Positions 26,136-33,067 of a stretch of 33,067 bases of DNA are shown here, piece by piece (positions within the stretch are counted from its first letter, which is position 1; every line of letters begins with the position of its first letter). The position numbers and the translations under genes were made by a program. The notes beneath the pieces are model-generated. The model was not told the DNA's origin and did no database searches. It saw only the letters and a list, made by a program, of their open reading frames with translations. The stretch is from Gammaproteobacteria bacterium (GTDB lineage Bacteria; Pseudomonadota; Gammaproteobacteria; Steroidobacterales; Steroidobacteraceae): NCBI GenBank assembly GCA_028293765.1, contig JAQGOG010000154.1:1-33067 (forward strand), read 5' to 3'.

Positions 26136-27044
26136 ATGAGCCTCAGCGCCAACCCGCTTCATCTGCAGCTCGCCGAGCGCATCCTGCGGGATGCACGCAT
26201 ATCCGGATTGCCGGTGGGGCACCACTTCACGGAAGCCTCTCTGCAGCCGGTGTTTGGAACGTCTCGCGGACCGATTCGAGCGGCGTTGACCCAGCTCGCC
26301 CGCAAGGGCTTCGTCGAGAAGCGCCCGAACAAGGGCTTCTTTTTGAAGAGGCTGCCAGGGGAGGGCATCAACACGATCGCTGCCCTGCCCGTTGCTCACG
26401 ACGTGCGGCTGTATCTGGCAATCGCTGCAGACCGGCTTGCCGGCGAGCTGCCGGATGTCGTCACCGAGGCCGCGCTGATGCGCCGTTACCGCCAACAGCG
26501 GCATCGCGTCGTGGGCATTCTCGGGCGCATTAGCGCCGAAGGCTGGGCCGAGCGAAGACCCGGTCATGGATGGTCCTTCCTTCCGGTGATCGATTCGCTC
26601 GAGGCCTACCGGGAGAGCTACGAGCTACGCCGCGTCCTCGAACCGGCCGGCATCCTGTCAGCGGACTTTCCACTGGACCGGCAGGTGCTCGCGCAGTTAC
26701 GGCAGCAGCAGGAGTTCATCCACTCCGAGGGTCATCGCACGTTGGGGCCGATCGAACTGTTCGAGACCAATTCCCGATTTCACGAAACGATCGCGGGCAT
26801 GTCGGGCAACCGCTTCCTCGCTCAAGCCATCGTCCGGCAAAATCAACTGCGGCGGCTGATCGAATATCGCCAGACAGTCGACCGCAACCGGATCAGGCGG
26901 CAATCCGCGGAGCACTTGGACATCATCGAAAAGCTGGGGGCCGGCGATCGACTCGCGGCGGCTGAGTTGATGGAAGCCCACATCAGCGGAGCGGGCCGCG
27001 AGAAGACGAAGGCGGAGGTCTTCCACTTGAAACAGTCCGCGTAG
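26136..27044 (+). CDS. GntR/FCD-family regulator with two apparent winged-helix domains
   Basis: A 302-residue regulator starting 15 bases after prpF. The first winged helix (about 8-72) has FTEASLQPVFGTSRGPIRAAL and RPNKGFFLKRL. A second segment with the same plan (about 90-150) has VVTEAALMRRYRQQRHRVVG and RPGHGWSFLP. The FCD effector domain (about 155-285) has the usual metal-binding His pattern H216, H260 and H282, with N212 where Asp is common. Most FCD regulators are 220-250 residues with one winged helix, so the tandem is unusual. It likely represses the acnD operon through the palindrome at 22241-22268, with a tricarboxylate as effector; this is inference from position. Confidence 0.85.
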   Translation: MSLSANPLHLQLAERILRDARISGLPVGHHFTEASLQPVFGTSRGPIRAALTQLARKGFVEKRPNKGFFLKRLPGEGINTIAALPVAHDVRLYLAIAADRLAGELPDVVTEAALMRRYRQQRHRVVGILGRISAEGWAERRPGHGWSFLPVIDSLEAYRESYELRRVLEPAGILSADFPLDRQVLAQLRQQQEFIHSEGHRTLGPIELFETNSRFHETIAGMSGNRFLAQAIVRQNQLRRLIEYRQTVDRNRIRRQSAEHLDIIEKLGAGDRLAAAELMEAHISGAGREKTKAEVFHLKQSA

Positions 27045-27271
27045 GCGGCAGCAGAAAATTAGTGTGCGGCACGGGAGCCGCCATTGACCAGCGCCCGTAT
27101 TCCCGCGCCACGCGCGCGGCAACATCGACGTCACGCTCAACGTGATCCAGGTAAGGCGCTAAGCAGTCTTGCGGATTTTGTGTGCAGATCGGAGAGGTGC
27201 AATCTGGTGCATGTGTGCCACGAACGCGAGGCGGGATGCCTGGCGGTGGCGATGCACTCCACCGGAGTCAT

Positions 27272-28018
27272 TTACTGGTGCGCGGAAAAGTACGCCATAA
27301 AGTCGACAGCGGACAATGGATGCGAGAAAAACCAACCTTGAGCCATACCGATCCCTGCATTTCGAAGGATTTCAACCTGCGCGGCCGTTTCGACTCCTTC
27401 GGCGATGACAGCGACCTGGGCCTCGCGTATCAAGGACGACAAAGCCGAGATCTTCTTTGGCGGCCAGTTCTCGCGAATTATCTGATCGACGCACGATTTG
27501 TCGATTTTGACGATATCCACCCGGACTTGGGATACCACGAGAAGACTGGCGTCGCTCGCGCATACATCGTCCAGTGCGATCAATACGCCCCCGCGGGGTC
27601 TGGCATTGAGCTCATCCACCCCCAGCTTGTCAGGCACGCCGCGTTCGGTAATTTCGAGCACAAACTTGTAGGCAATATCCAGCAAGTCGGATTTGGCCGC
27701 GGCGTATTCGAGTCCGCCACGCCCAAAGACTTCGGGCGGTACGTTAATCGCGAGATGGACGCCGTCATGTGCGCGCAGCCAGGCCGCAAGCTCATGCGCG
27801 ACCGTGTCAATGACCCAATACGTGACGAGCCCGGACACGGGGGTGTTTTCGATCAGCGGAATGAATTCCAGAGGCTCGACGATGCGCGACCCGCGCCGCC
27901 AGCGAATTAGTGCCTCCCCGCCGACACAACGGTGATCCTGAAGCGAGACGACGGGCAGATACTCAAGAAACAAATCGCCGCCATACAAGGCGGCCTTAAC
28001 TTCTGTCGCTGCGCTCAT
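27272..28018 (-). CDS. Stand-alone EAL-domain protein (c-di-GMP phosphodiesterase candidate)
   Basis: A 248-residue protein that is almost entirely one EAL domain, with no GGDEF, PAS or membrane part. Catalytic positions are retained: E35 in GGEALIRW, N92 in INVPP, E122 in LEITERG, D150/D151 in IALDDV, K171 in VKIDKS, E207 in AEGVET and Q227 in QGWFF. The loop normally DDFGTG reads DDVCAS, a change seen in weak or degenerate EAL proteins, so activity is uncertain. The ATG has GGAG 8 bases upstream. It is convergent with the GntR gene and divergent from the MbfA-like gene; no functional link to them is evident. It would lower cyclic di-GMP or act as a c-di-GMP-independent regulator. Confidence 0.88.
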   Translation of the reverse strand: MSAATEVKAALYGGDLFLEYLPVVSLQDHRCVGGEALIRWRRGSRIVEPLEFIPLIENTPVSGLVTYWVIDTVAHELAAWLRAHDGVHLAINVPPEVFGRGGLEYAAAKSDLLDIAYKFVLEITERGVPDKLGVDELNARPRGGVLIALDDVCASDASLLVVSQVRVDIVKIDKSCVDQIIRENWPPKKISALSSLIREAQVAVIAEGVETAAQVEILRNAGIGMAQGWFFSHPLSAVDFMAYFSAHQ

Positions 28019-28545
28019 GCGGTTCGCTCCACTTTCGACGTTTTGCGATCTGTCTCACCGAGCGGCGCCTGCGATCATAGACGAATCGGCCACCGACAGA
28101 TTGGGGCGGATCCCGAACTCTCCGCAAGGCCTGTGGTGGGGCTGGCCGCAGACCTCTAGGTTCGGCTGTCGAACTTCAACGCACCGCGAGCCGGTGAGCG
28201 CCCCGCTTTGTTTTCGTTGGCGACTGCCGCGGATTCACGCAGGAGGAAGCAGGTCAAATTCATATTGCGCGGATGTCGGAAGCGAGCCGACGTATTCGTC
28301 ATCAAGAAGAACCTACTTGCCCCGGCTGGCTGGACGATGCCTGTCTGCATTCCGTCCGTCCATCAGCCGCCGCTCTTTTACCTCCGTGCCCCAAGATCTC
28401 GTGCGCCTGCCTTGGGGCACGCCCCCTCAGACACCATCGCGTCGGCTTCGCAGGCGTACCTCTCTGATACGCGAGCACCGCTTCCCTGCGGGGACACCTA
28501 AGGAATACTGTATAGGCGTGATTCAGTCACCAGGGAATTTGCGGT
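28019..28545. other. Divergent intergenic region between the EAL and MbfA-like genes
   Basis: About 527 bases without a gene I can support. It holds a possible minus-strand -10 box (TATGAT, plus-strand 28074-28079) for the EAL gene and an 11-bp inverted repeat (28385-28421). Several short frames lack a ribosome site and family motifs. Confidence 0.5.
28385..28421. repeat. Perfect 11-bp inverted repeat upstream of the MbfA-like gene
   Basis: CGTGCCCCAAG (28385-28395) and CTTGGGGCACG (28411-28421) are exact reverse complements around a 15-base spacer, about 125 bases before the MbfA-like start. It could be an operator, or a terminator for a lost gene; the right arm also begins a small GGGGCACGCCCC palindrome. 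Confidence 0.65.
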
Positions 28546-29667
28546 ATGACGGCCGACATCGAGCGCTATCGAACAAATCTTCGCGATGAGTTGAATGGCG
28601 CGACCCTCTACGCGGCGCTGGCCGCGTCGGAGGTGGATCCATTGCGCAAGGACCTGTTTCTGCAGTTGGCTCAAGCAGAGAGCAGCCACGCGAAGTTGTG
28701 GCGGGATAAGCTTGCCGCGGCGGGTGTCCAGGATGAGCATTTCGTCCCGGGATTGCGTACCCGCCTGCTGGCGAGACTGGCGCGGCGTTTCGGCCCCCGC
28801 TTCGTCCTTCCTGGCATCGCCGCGGCGGAGTTCTCCGACCGCAACAAGTACGCGGGCCAACGCGACGCGCACGCCATCTCCGCCGAAGAGCGGGGGCACG
28901 CGGCGGTCCTGCAGGCGGTCGCCAACTCAGGCGGTGGGACAGCAACTGTGGGAGCGGACATCGCCCGTGCCGAACCCTGGCATCGTGCGGCTTCCTCCGG
29001 CAACGACCTGCGTGCCGCGGTGCTCGGCGCCAACGACGGACTGGTTTCGAACTTTTGTCTGGTGATGGGCGTGGCCGGCGCTGGTGCGGCAAATCACACT
29101 GTCCTCATCACCGGCCTCGCGGGATTGGTCGCCGGCGCCTGCTCCATGGCGCTCGGTGAATGGCTCTCCGTGGCCAATGCGCGCGAGCTCGCACAGACCC
29201 AAATCGCAAAAGAAGCCGAAGAACTGGAGCAGACACCCGCCGCCGAGCAGCATGAGCTCGCCCTGATCCTGCAGGCGAAGGGGTTGCCCAAGGAGGACGC
29301 CCAGCGCGCCGCCGCGCAGATCATGCAGGACAAGCGGGGCGCCCTGGATACCCTGGTCCGCGAGGAACTCGGGATCGACCCCGCCGAGCTCGGCGGCAAC
29401 CCCTGGAGCGCAGCCGCAACGTCTTTTGGCCTGTTCTCTGCGGGCGCGATCTTTCCGGTGGTACCGTTCTTCTGGATGCGAGGCCCTTGGGCACTCGGTG
29501 CCAGCGCTTTGGCGAGCGGAGCAGTGCTGTGCGGGGTGGGAATGCTGACCTCGCTCTTCAACGGTCGCGGCCCATGGTACTCGGCGTTCCGCCAGTTGAT
29601 CTTCGGTTGCCTCGCGGCGGGCGTGACCTATGGAGTCGGCGTCGCTTTGGGGACTTCACTGTCCTGA
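28546..29667 (+). CDS. mbfA: Ferritin-like/VIT1 fusion, MbfA-type iron exporter
   Basis: A 373-residue fusion of a cytoplasmic ferritin-like di-iron domain (about 1-130) and a VIT1/CCC1 membrane transporter (about 155-373). Metal-ligand pairs are E45xxH48 in AESSHAK and E115xxH118 in AEERGHA, with E15 and E95 as likely partners. The VIT part opens with AAVLGANDGLVSNF, the family's signature, has about five membrane helices, and contains a charged cytoplasmic loop (KEAEELEQ…) used for metal transfer in VIT1 proteins. MbfA proteins of rhizobia export iron and protect against iron and peroxide stress. AGGGA precedes the ATG by 9 bases. The gene stands alone. Manganese export is a possible alternative. 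Confidence 0.88.
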   Translation: MTADIERYRTNLRDELNGATLYAALAASEVDPLRKDLFLQLAQAESSHAKLWRDKLAAAGVQDEHFVPGLRTRLLARLARRFGPRFVLPGIAAAEFSDRNKYAGQRDAHAISAEERGHAAVLQAVANSGGGTATVGADIARAEPWHRAASSGNDLRAAVLGANDGLVSNFCLVMGVAGAGAANHTVLITGLAGLVAGACSMALGEWLSVANARELAQTQIAKEAEELEQTPAAEQHELALILQAKGLPKEDAQRAAAQIMQDKRGALDTLVREELGIDPAELGGNPWSAAATSFGLFSAGAIFPVVPFFWMRGPWALGASALASGAVLCGVGMLTSLFNGRGPWYSAFRQLIFGCLAAGVTYGVGVALGTSLS

Positions 29668-30113
29668 AGCTCGAGGGGGATGTCACCTGGCGCAGGTCCT
29701 ACGGCGCGCCGATCGATGCTGGGCAGGTCAGACGCCTGAACGCGCGCTTCCAAAGGCGCAAGACGCGCCAGTAACGTCTCCTGATCAGGCGCCGGGGGTA
29801 TGGGCATCGCACGAAGGCCAGCCAGCCCTGTAGCACTTCGGTCGCTCTACCCAGCCAGGGTTCAAGTTTCCGCCGCCGGCGGTCCGAGCGGCGCGAGTGA
29901 TGCGGCATCCCCTTGGCGAATGGCGAGCTTGAAGCTGCTCGCCGTGCCCTTGCCGCACCGCAGTGGGCCTCACGCCAGACCAACTCCTCGAGGCGCGCTA
30001 TTACGGCTGAAATGCGCCGCGTGTTTCGCGAAATCAACCCGCTACTTCCAGCCAACACGCTGCTCACGGCAACGGCGCACTTTCGCTCGCCGAGCACAAA
30101 CTGGAGAAGCGAC
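29668..30113. other. Intergenic region without a supportable gene
   Basis: About 446 bases. Open frames exist on both strands (one minus frame runs 30289 to 29699, Arg-rich at its end), but none has a ribosome site, a family motif or coding-like composition. GGAG at 30102-30105 belongs to the next gene. Confidence 0.5.
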
Positions 30114-30593
30114 ATGAAACATCCGACCGCGAAACTGGGGCTGCCACTGCTGGTGGTCCTGGCGACGGGCTGCACGACGATGGGAACAGGGTTCGGCTCG
30201 ACGGCCTCGGGCACAGACCCGGTCAATTTCAGCTGGAAGAGCTCGGATGGCTTATCGGGAACGATCAGCGCGACGGCGCCCAACGGCATTAGCTACGCGG
30301 GACAGTTCTTTCAGATCACGAGCGACACGACGGTCGACAACCTCGGGCCTCTGTGGACCGGATGGGGTCCCGGCTGGCGCAGGGGCGGTTGGGATTACTG
30401 GGATGCCGAGCCGGAATTCGTGACGCATCACACGGGCAAAGTTGTGGCCAACCTCTCTGCGTCCGATGGCAAGCACCTGCGGTGCACGTTTCAGCTGGCG
30501 CTTCCTTCGGACGGCATGGCCGGCGGCGGCACCGGCCAGTGTCAGATGCCGGACGGCAAGACCATCGATACGAGCTTCCCGGCCGCTTCATGA
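30114..30593 (+). CDS. Small exported lipoprotein of unknown function
   Basis: A 159-residue protein with a lipoprotein signal: MKHPTAKLGLPLLVVLATGC, lipid-modified Cys at 20. The mature part is beta-rich with a Trp/Gly-rich stretch (about 81-96: WTGWGPGWRRGGWDYW) and ends with a segment (LRCTFQL…GGTGQCQMPDGK) with two Cys that could pair. GGAG is 8 bases before the ATG; an upstream frame to 29913 is rejected because the signal peptide starts here. A second lipoprotein gene follows after 81 bases. I do not recognise the family. Confidence 0.82.
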   Translation: MKHPTAKLGLPLLVVLATGCTTMGTGFGSTASGTDPVNFSWKSSDGLSGTISATAPNGISYAGQFFQITSDTTVDNLGPLWTGWGPGWRRGGWDYWDAEPEFVTHHTGKVVANLSASDGKHLRCTFQLALPSDGMAGGGTGQCQMPDGKTIDTSFPAAS

Positions 30594-30674
30594 GGAGGAT
30601 GGACAATGAGTCGGGCGAGTTCGCCTCGGGTACGCTTCAGTCCGTCGTCGATAGCAGGTGCACCAGGAGTACTC

Positions 30675-31232
30675 ATGAATAGATTTGTTAGTTTGACGCT
30701 GCTCGGGGTAGTCGCTCTCGCCGGCTGTGCAGTGGAGCAGCCGCGGCGAGCTGCCGTGCCCCAGCCAGTGCCGCCGGATACCAATGTTTATTTCTATCCG
30801 GCACAGGGCCATCCGGCTCCACCGCCCGAGCAGCAGACTCGGGACAAGTACGAATGCAACACGTGGGCGGTGCAGAGGTCGGGTTTTGATCCGAGTCTGC
30901 CGAACGTACTACCACAGCAGCGGGTACAGGTAGTCGCGGGCGGGCCGCCCCCTGGAACAGGTGTGGCCGTGGGAGCGGTATCCGGCGCGGTGGTCGGCGG
31001 AGCGCTGTCCAGCCCGTGGCACGCAGGAGCCGGCACTTTGGTTGGCGCACTGGCGGGCGCTGCGATCGGTGGCGTCGTCGACGCTGAGCGCAGTGCTCAG
31101 ACCGATCACCTCCAGGCGCAGGCGAATGCGCAGGCCAATAACGCGCACGCTGCAGCCCTCGACCAAAAGGCTGCGGACTATCGGCGCGCGATGTCGGCCT
31201 GTCTGGAGGGCCGCGGATACAGTGTTCAATGA
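30675..31232 (+). CDS. Glycine-zipper lipoprotein
   Basis: A 185-residue lipoprotein: MNRFVSLTLLGVVALAGC with lipid-modified Cys at 18, a Pro-rich stretch (20-52), a KYECNTWAVQRSGFDP block, then a glycine zipper (about 94-134: GTGVAVGAVSGAVVGGA…GALAGAAIGG) and a helical Ala/Gln-rich tail ending YRRAMSACLEGRGYSVQ. Such proteins (YMGG/Rick_17kDa-like) associate with the outer membrane. AGGAG is 5 bases before the ATG. It is probably co-transcribed with the preceding lipoprotein gene. Function is unknown. Confidence 0.85.
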   Translation: MNRFVSLTLLGVVALAGCAVEQPRRAAVPQPVPPDTNVYFYPAQGHPAPPPEQQTRDKYECNTWAVQRSGFDPSLPNVLPQQRVQVVAGGPPPGTGVAVGAVSGAVVGGALSSPWHAGAGTLVGALAGAAIGGVVDAERSAQTDHLQAQANAQANNAHAAALDQKAADYRRAMSACLEGRGYSVQ

Positions 31233-31299
31233 ACATCGGGGGCAGTTGCCGAGGCAGTGCAGCGGAGTGAGAATTCATGCAGTGGAAGAGGCAAGCACG

Positions 31300-32142
31300 A
31301 TGCAGGGCAAAACTGTCGTCATCACTGGTGCGACTTCGGGGATAGGCGAGGTTGCGGCCGGCAGACTCGCGCAACAGGGCGCACGAATCATTTTAATCGC
31401 TCGGGACCGCAGTCGCGCAGAGCAGACACTGAAGCGTCTCGAGGCCATCGCTCCCGGCCGGAAGCACGTTGTTCACTGTGCCAATCTTGCTCGTCTCCCC
31501 GAGATGAAGCGGGCAGCCGAAGCGATCGCGGAGAGCGAGGCGCGGATCGACGTGCTCATCAACAATGCGGGCGCGCTATTCGCCACGCGACAAGTGACGG
31601 AAGACGCTCTCGAGATGACCTTCGCCACGAACCACATTGCCTACTTCGTCGTGACGAACCTGCTCATAGAGCGGCTGAAAGCTACGCCAGGTGCTCGCAT
31701 CGTGTCCACGGCGTCAGACGCGCATAAGCGTGCGACGCTGAACTTCGGCGATCTGCAGTCGGAGAAGCGTTACAGCGGTTTCGGCATGTATGGCCGCTCC
31801 AAGCTAATGAACATTCTGTTTACACGGGAACTTGCACGTCGCATGGCAGGAAGTGGCGTAACGGCCAATTGTCTACATCCCGGCTTTGTCGCCACTCGGT
31901 TTGCGGACACTAGCGGCGGATTGACGTCACTGGTGGTGAGGGGCGCTAAGAGGTTTGCACTGACGCCGGAGGAAGGCGCGAAAACGATCGTTTATCTTGC
32001 ATCTTCGCCCGAGGTCGACGGTATCACCGGCAAGTACTTCCATAAATGCACGCAAGTGATGCCGACGGCGCAAGCGCAGAGCGATGCGGACGCACAAAGG
32101 CTTTGGGACATTTCGACGCAACTGTCCGGCGTGGGTGGTTAG
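31300..32142 (+). CDS. Short-chain dehydrogenase/reductase, retinol dehydrogenase-like
   Basis: A 280-residue classical SDR. The NAD(P)-binding motif is TGATSGIG (9-16), with an Arg at 35 favouring NADP; NNAG is at 88-91 and N111 follows in the ATNHIAYF block. The catalytic set is S139 in STASDAH, Y164 and K168 in YGRSKLMN. YGRSKLMNILFTRELARR and the LHPGFVATRF block are typical of the RDH/WWOX-like group, which reduces or oxidises lipophilic aldehydes, alcohols and ketones. The ATG at 31300 starts MQGKTVVITG and has GAGG 8 bases upstream. The substrate is unknown; no pathway gene is adjacent. Confidence 0.88.
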   Translation: MQGKTVVITGATSGIGEVAAGRLAQQGARIILIARDRSRAEQTLKRLEAIAPGRKHVVHCANLARLPEMKRAAEAIAESEARIDVLINNAGALFATRQVTEDALEMTFATNHIAYFVVTNLLIERLKATPGARIVSTASDAHKRATLNFGDLQSEKRYSGFGMYGRSKLMNILFTRELARRMAGSGVTANCLHPGFVATRFADTSGGLTSLVVRGAKRFALTPEEGAKTIVYLASSPEVDGITGKYFHKCTQVMPTAQAQSDADAQRLWDISTQLSGVGG

Positions 32143-32451
32143 CCTTTAGGCACGCTCGAGGGTTGCCGGTCGTCTGAATCGACCAGGCAGGGCCGTGATG
32201 ACGGGTCAGAGAGGCGAGCGCGCAGCATGGCGCCAGTCCATGGAGAATACAGCTGCCTACAGCGGAGAAGTTTCGGCCTACGCTTGATGTGGCGGCCTCG
32301 ACGCCAGCTCACTTGCACAGGGTTCCCTCGGGAGCGAGGAGGGATAGTATGGCCTGATGCCGATGCGGCTCGGCCGCGTTCGCGCGGGCTTTCGGCTGCA
32401 GTGTCGCCCAGGCAAGTGCAAATGATCGGGGCAATCGATCGAGGAGGACAC
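32143..32451. other. Intergenic region upstream of the cupin gene
   Basis: About 309 bases. I see no gene. It includes a small CCTCG/CGAGG hairpin near 32328 and ends with a strong AGGAGG (32442-32447) for the cupin ATG. No clear promoter could be chosen. Confidence 0.45.
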
Positions 32452-32931
32452 ATGAACAGCTCGTCGGCCCGGTGGCGAACGGATGGTGAGCGGATCATCC
32501 GCCCCGGGGAGTTCGATTCCAATATCGCTCAGACGCCGGGTTTGCAGCGCCTCGCCGCGGTGACGACGGAGAAAACGGGTGCGACGAAGCTCTGGGCCGG
32601 CACCTTCACAGTTAACGCCAAGGCGAAAACCGGCCCCCATCACCACGGCGACCTGGAGACCGTGATTTACGTCCTCAACGGAGTCGCACGCCTGCGCTGG
32701 GGCGAGCGTCTGGAATTCGAAGCCGAGGCCGCGGCCGGTGATTTCATCTACGTGCCGCCCTACGTGCCGCATCAGGAGATCAACGCCAGCGCCCAGGAGG
32801 CGCTCGAATGCGTCCTCGTGCGCAGCGACCAGGAGGCCGTCGTCGTCAATCTCGACATCGCGGCGGTCGAGAAGCCGGAAGCCGTCCACTGGGTCGACCC
32901 CATCCACGCCCACCCGCACAAGCATGAGTGA
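32452..32931 (+). CDS. Single-domain cupin protein
   Basis: A 159-residue cupin. Motif 1 is GPHHHGDLETVIYVLNG with candidate metal ligands among H63-H65 and E69; motif 2 is GDFIYVPPYVPHQEIN with H107. Both match the conserved cupin barrel, so one divalent metal is probably bound. The C-terminus is His-rich (DPIHAHPHKHE), which may add metal binding. Single-domain cupins include dioxygenases, isomerases and small-molecule binders, and the substrate cannot be assigned. AGGAGG 4 bases before the ATG is an unusually good ribosome site, so expression may be high. The longer upstream frame is rejected. Confidence 0.87.
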   Translation: MNSSSARWRTDGERIIRPGEFDSNIAQTPGLQRLAAVTTEKTGATKLWAGTFTVNAKAKTGPHHHGDLETVIYVLNGVARLRWGERLEFEAEAAAGDFIYVPPYVPHQEINASAQEALECVLVRSDQEAVVVNLDIAAVEKPEAVHWVDPIHAHPHKHE

Positions 32932-33011
32932 AGCGGCAGCGGCGATTTCACAAAATCTTCTCCGCGACGACACTGTCACCCCTCCCCCATCTGGAACCCT
33001 CTCCCGCTCTC

Positions 33012-33031
33012 GCGGGACCGGAAGGTCCCGC
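33012..33031 (+). terminator. Hairpin after the cupin gene (8-bp stem)
   Basis: GCGGGACC and GGTCCCGC pair perfectly around GGAA, about 80 bases after the cupin stop. CCCTCTCCCGC just upstream resembles the dispersed intergenic repeats of many GC-rich gammaproteobacteria. It is a terminator or part of a repeat element. Confidence 0.55.
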
Positions 33032-33041
33032 TGTCGCTGCA

Positions 33042-33060
33042 GGCGAAGCGAAGCTTCGCC
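33042..33060 (+). repeat. Second hairpin at the window end (8-bp stem)
   Basis: GGCGAAGC and GCTTCGCC pair perfectly around GAA, 10 bases after the previous hairpin. Two stems in tandem suggest a REP-like element that may continue past the window edge. Confidence 0.5.
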
Positions 33061-33067
33061 GAGAGCT

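Noticed and set aside
27100..27162. Short plus-strand tail reading GNIDVTLNVIQVRR then stop, after the GntR gene
   Set aside because: Too short to judge; no start or upstream coding sequence in frame.
28017..28589. Plus-strand open frame of 190 codons between the EAL and MbfA-like genes
   Set aside because: Ser/Arg/Pro-rich with no motif, no ribosome site, and it runs into the MbfA-like gene in another frame.
29699..30289. Minus-strand open frame with an Arg/Trp-rich end resembling a transposase tail
   Set aside because: Overlaps the start of the lipoprotein gene, no recognisable transposase motif, no inverted repeats flanking it.

Overview
This is a GC-rich Gram-negative window of about 33 kb. 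Two large TonB-dependent receptors, lipoproteins, an ECF sigma/FecR pair and an AcnD-PrpF pair point to a proteobacterium, most likely an environmental gammaproteobacterium. That placement is inference from gene content; there is no rRNA or other taxonomic marker. I saw no tRNA, rRNA, CRISPR array, insertion sequence or phage gene.

Layout. (1) 1-2.0 kb: the 3' part of an amidohydrolase gene, facing an exported YncE-like beta-propeller gene on the minus strand. (2) 2.1-4.25 kb: a response regulator/histidine kinase pair, divergent from the beta-propeller gene, with a 14-bp tandem repeat in the shared promoter region. (3) 4.26-7.8 kb: a LysR regulator divergent from a D-malate/tartrate dehydrogenase and a DctA-type C4-dicarboxylate symporter, the same dmlR/dmlA logic as in E. 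coli plus the transporter. (4) 7.85-13.7 kb, same strand: an exported beta-propeller, an MmgE/PrpD-family protein with a twin-arginine-like signal, and a TonB-dependent receptor. (5) 13.9-16.6 kb, minus strand: an MDR/quinone-oxidoreductase-like enzyme, then a citrate/tricarballylate-type MFS symporter, preceded by the remains of a methyltransferase gene. (6) 16.8-22.1 kb: an ECF sigma factor, a FecR-type anti-sigma factor and a TonB receptor with an STN signalling domain, a complete cell-surface signalling system. (7) 22.2-27.0 kb: acnD-prpF-gntR. The start codon of acnD lies inside a perfect palindrome, and the GntR protein appears to carry two winged helices. (8) 27.3-33.1 kb: a stand-alone EAL protein, a ferritin-like/VIT1 fusion (MbfA type), two small lipoproteins, a short-chain dehydrogenase and a cupin, ending in two strong hairpins.

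How it fits together. Regions 3-7 share a theme: uptake and conversion of small di- and tricarboxylic acids. DctA plus DmlA would import and oxidise D-malate or tartrate to a TCA or glycolytic intermediate. The MFS symporter, PrpF (aconitate/methylaconitate isomerase) and AcnD would import, isomerise and hydrate a C6-C7 tricarboxylate. PrpB and PrpC are absent here, so an externally supplied acid such as trans-aconitate is a reasonable alternative to propionate catabolism. The STN-type receptor with sigma/anti-sigma would sense the substrate, or its metal complex, at the outer membrane. The substrate assignment is inference; the gene families are read directly from the sequence.
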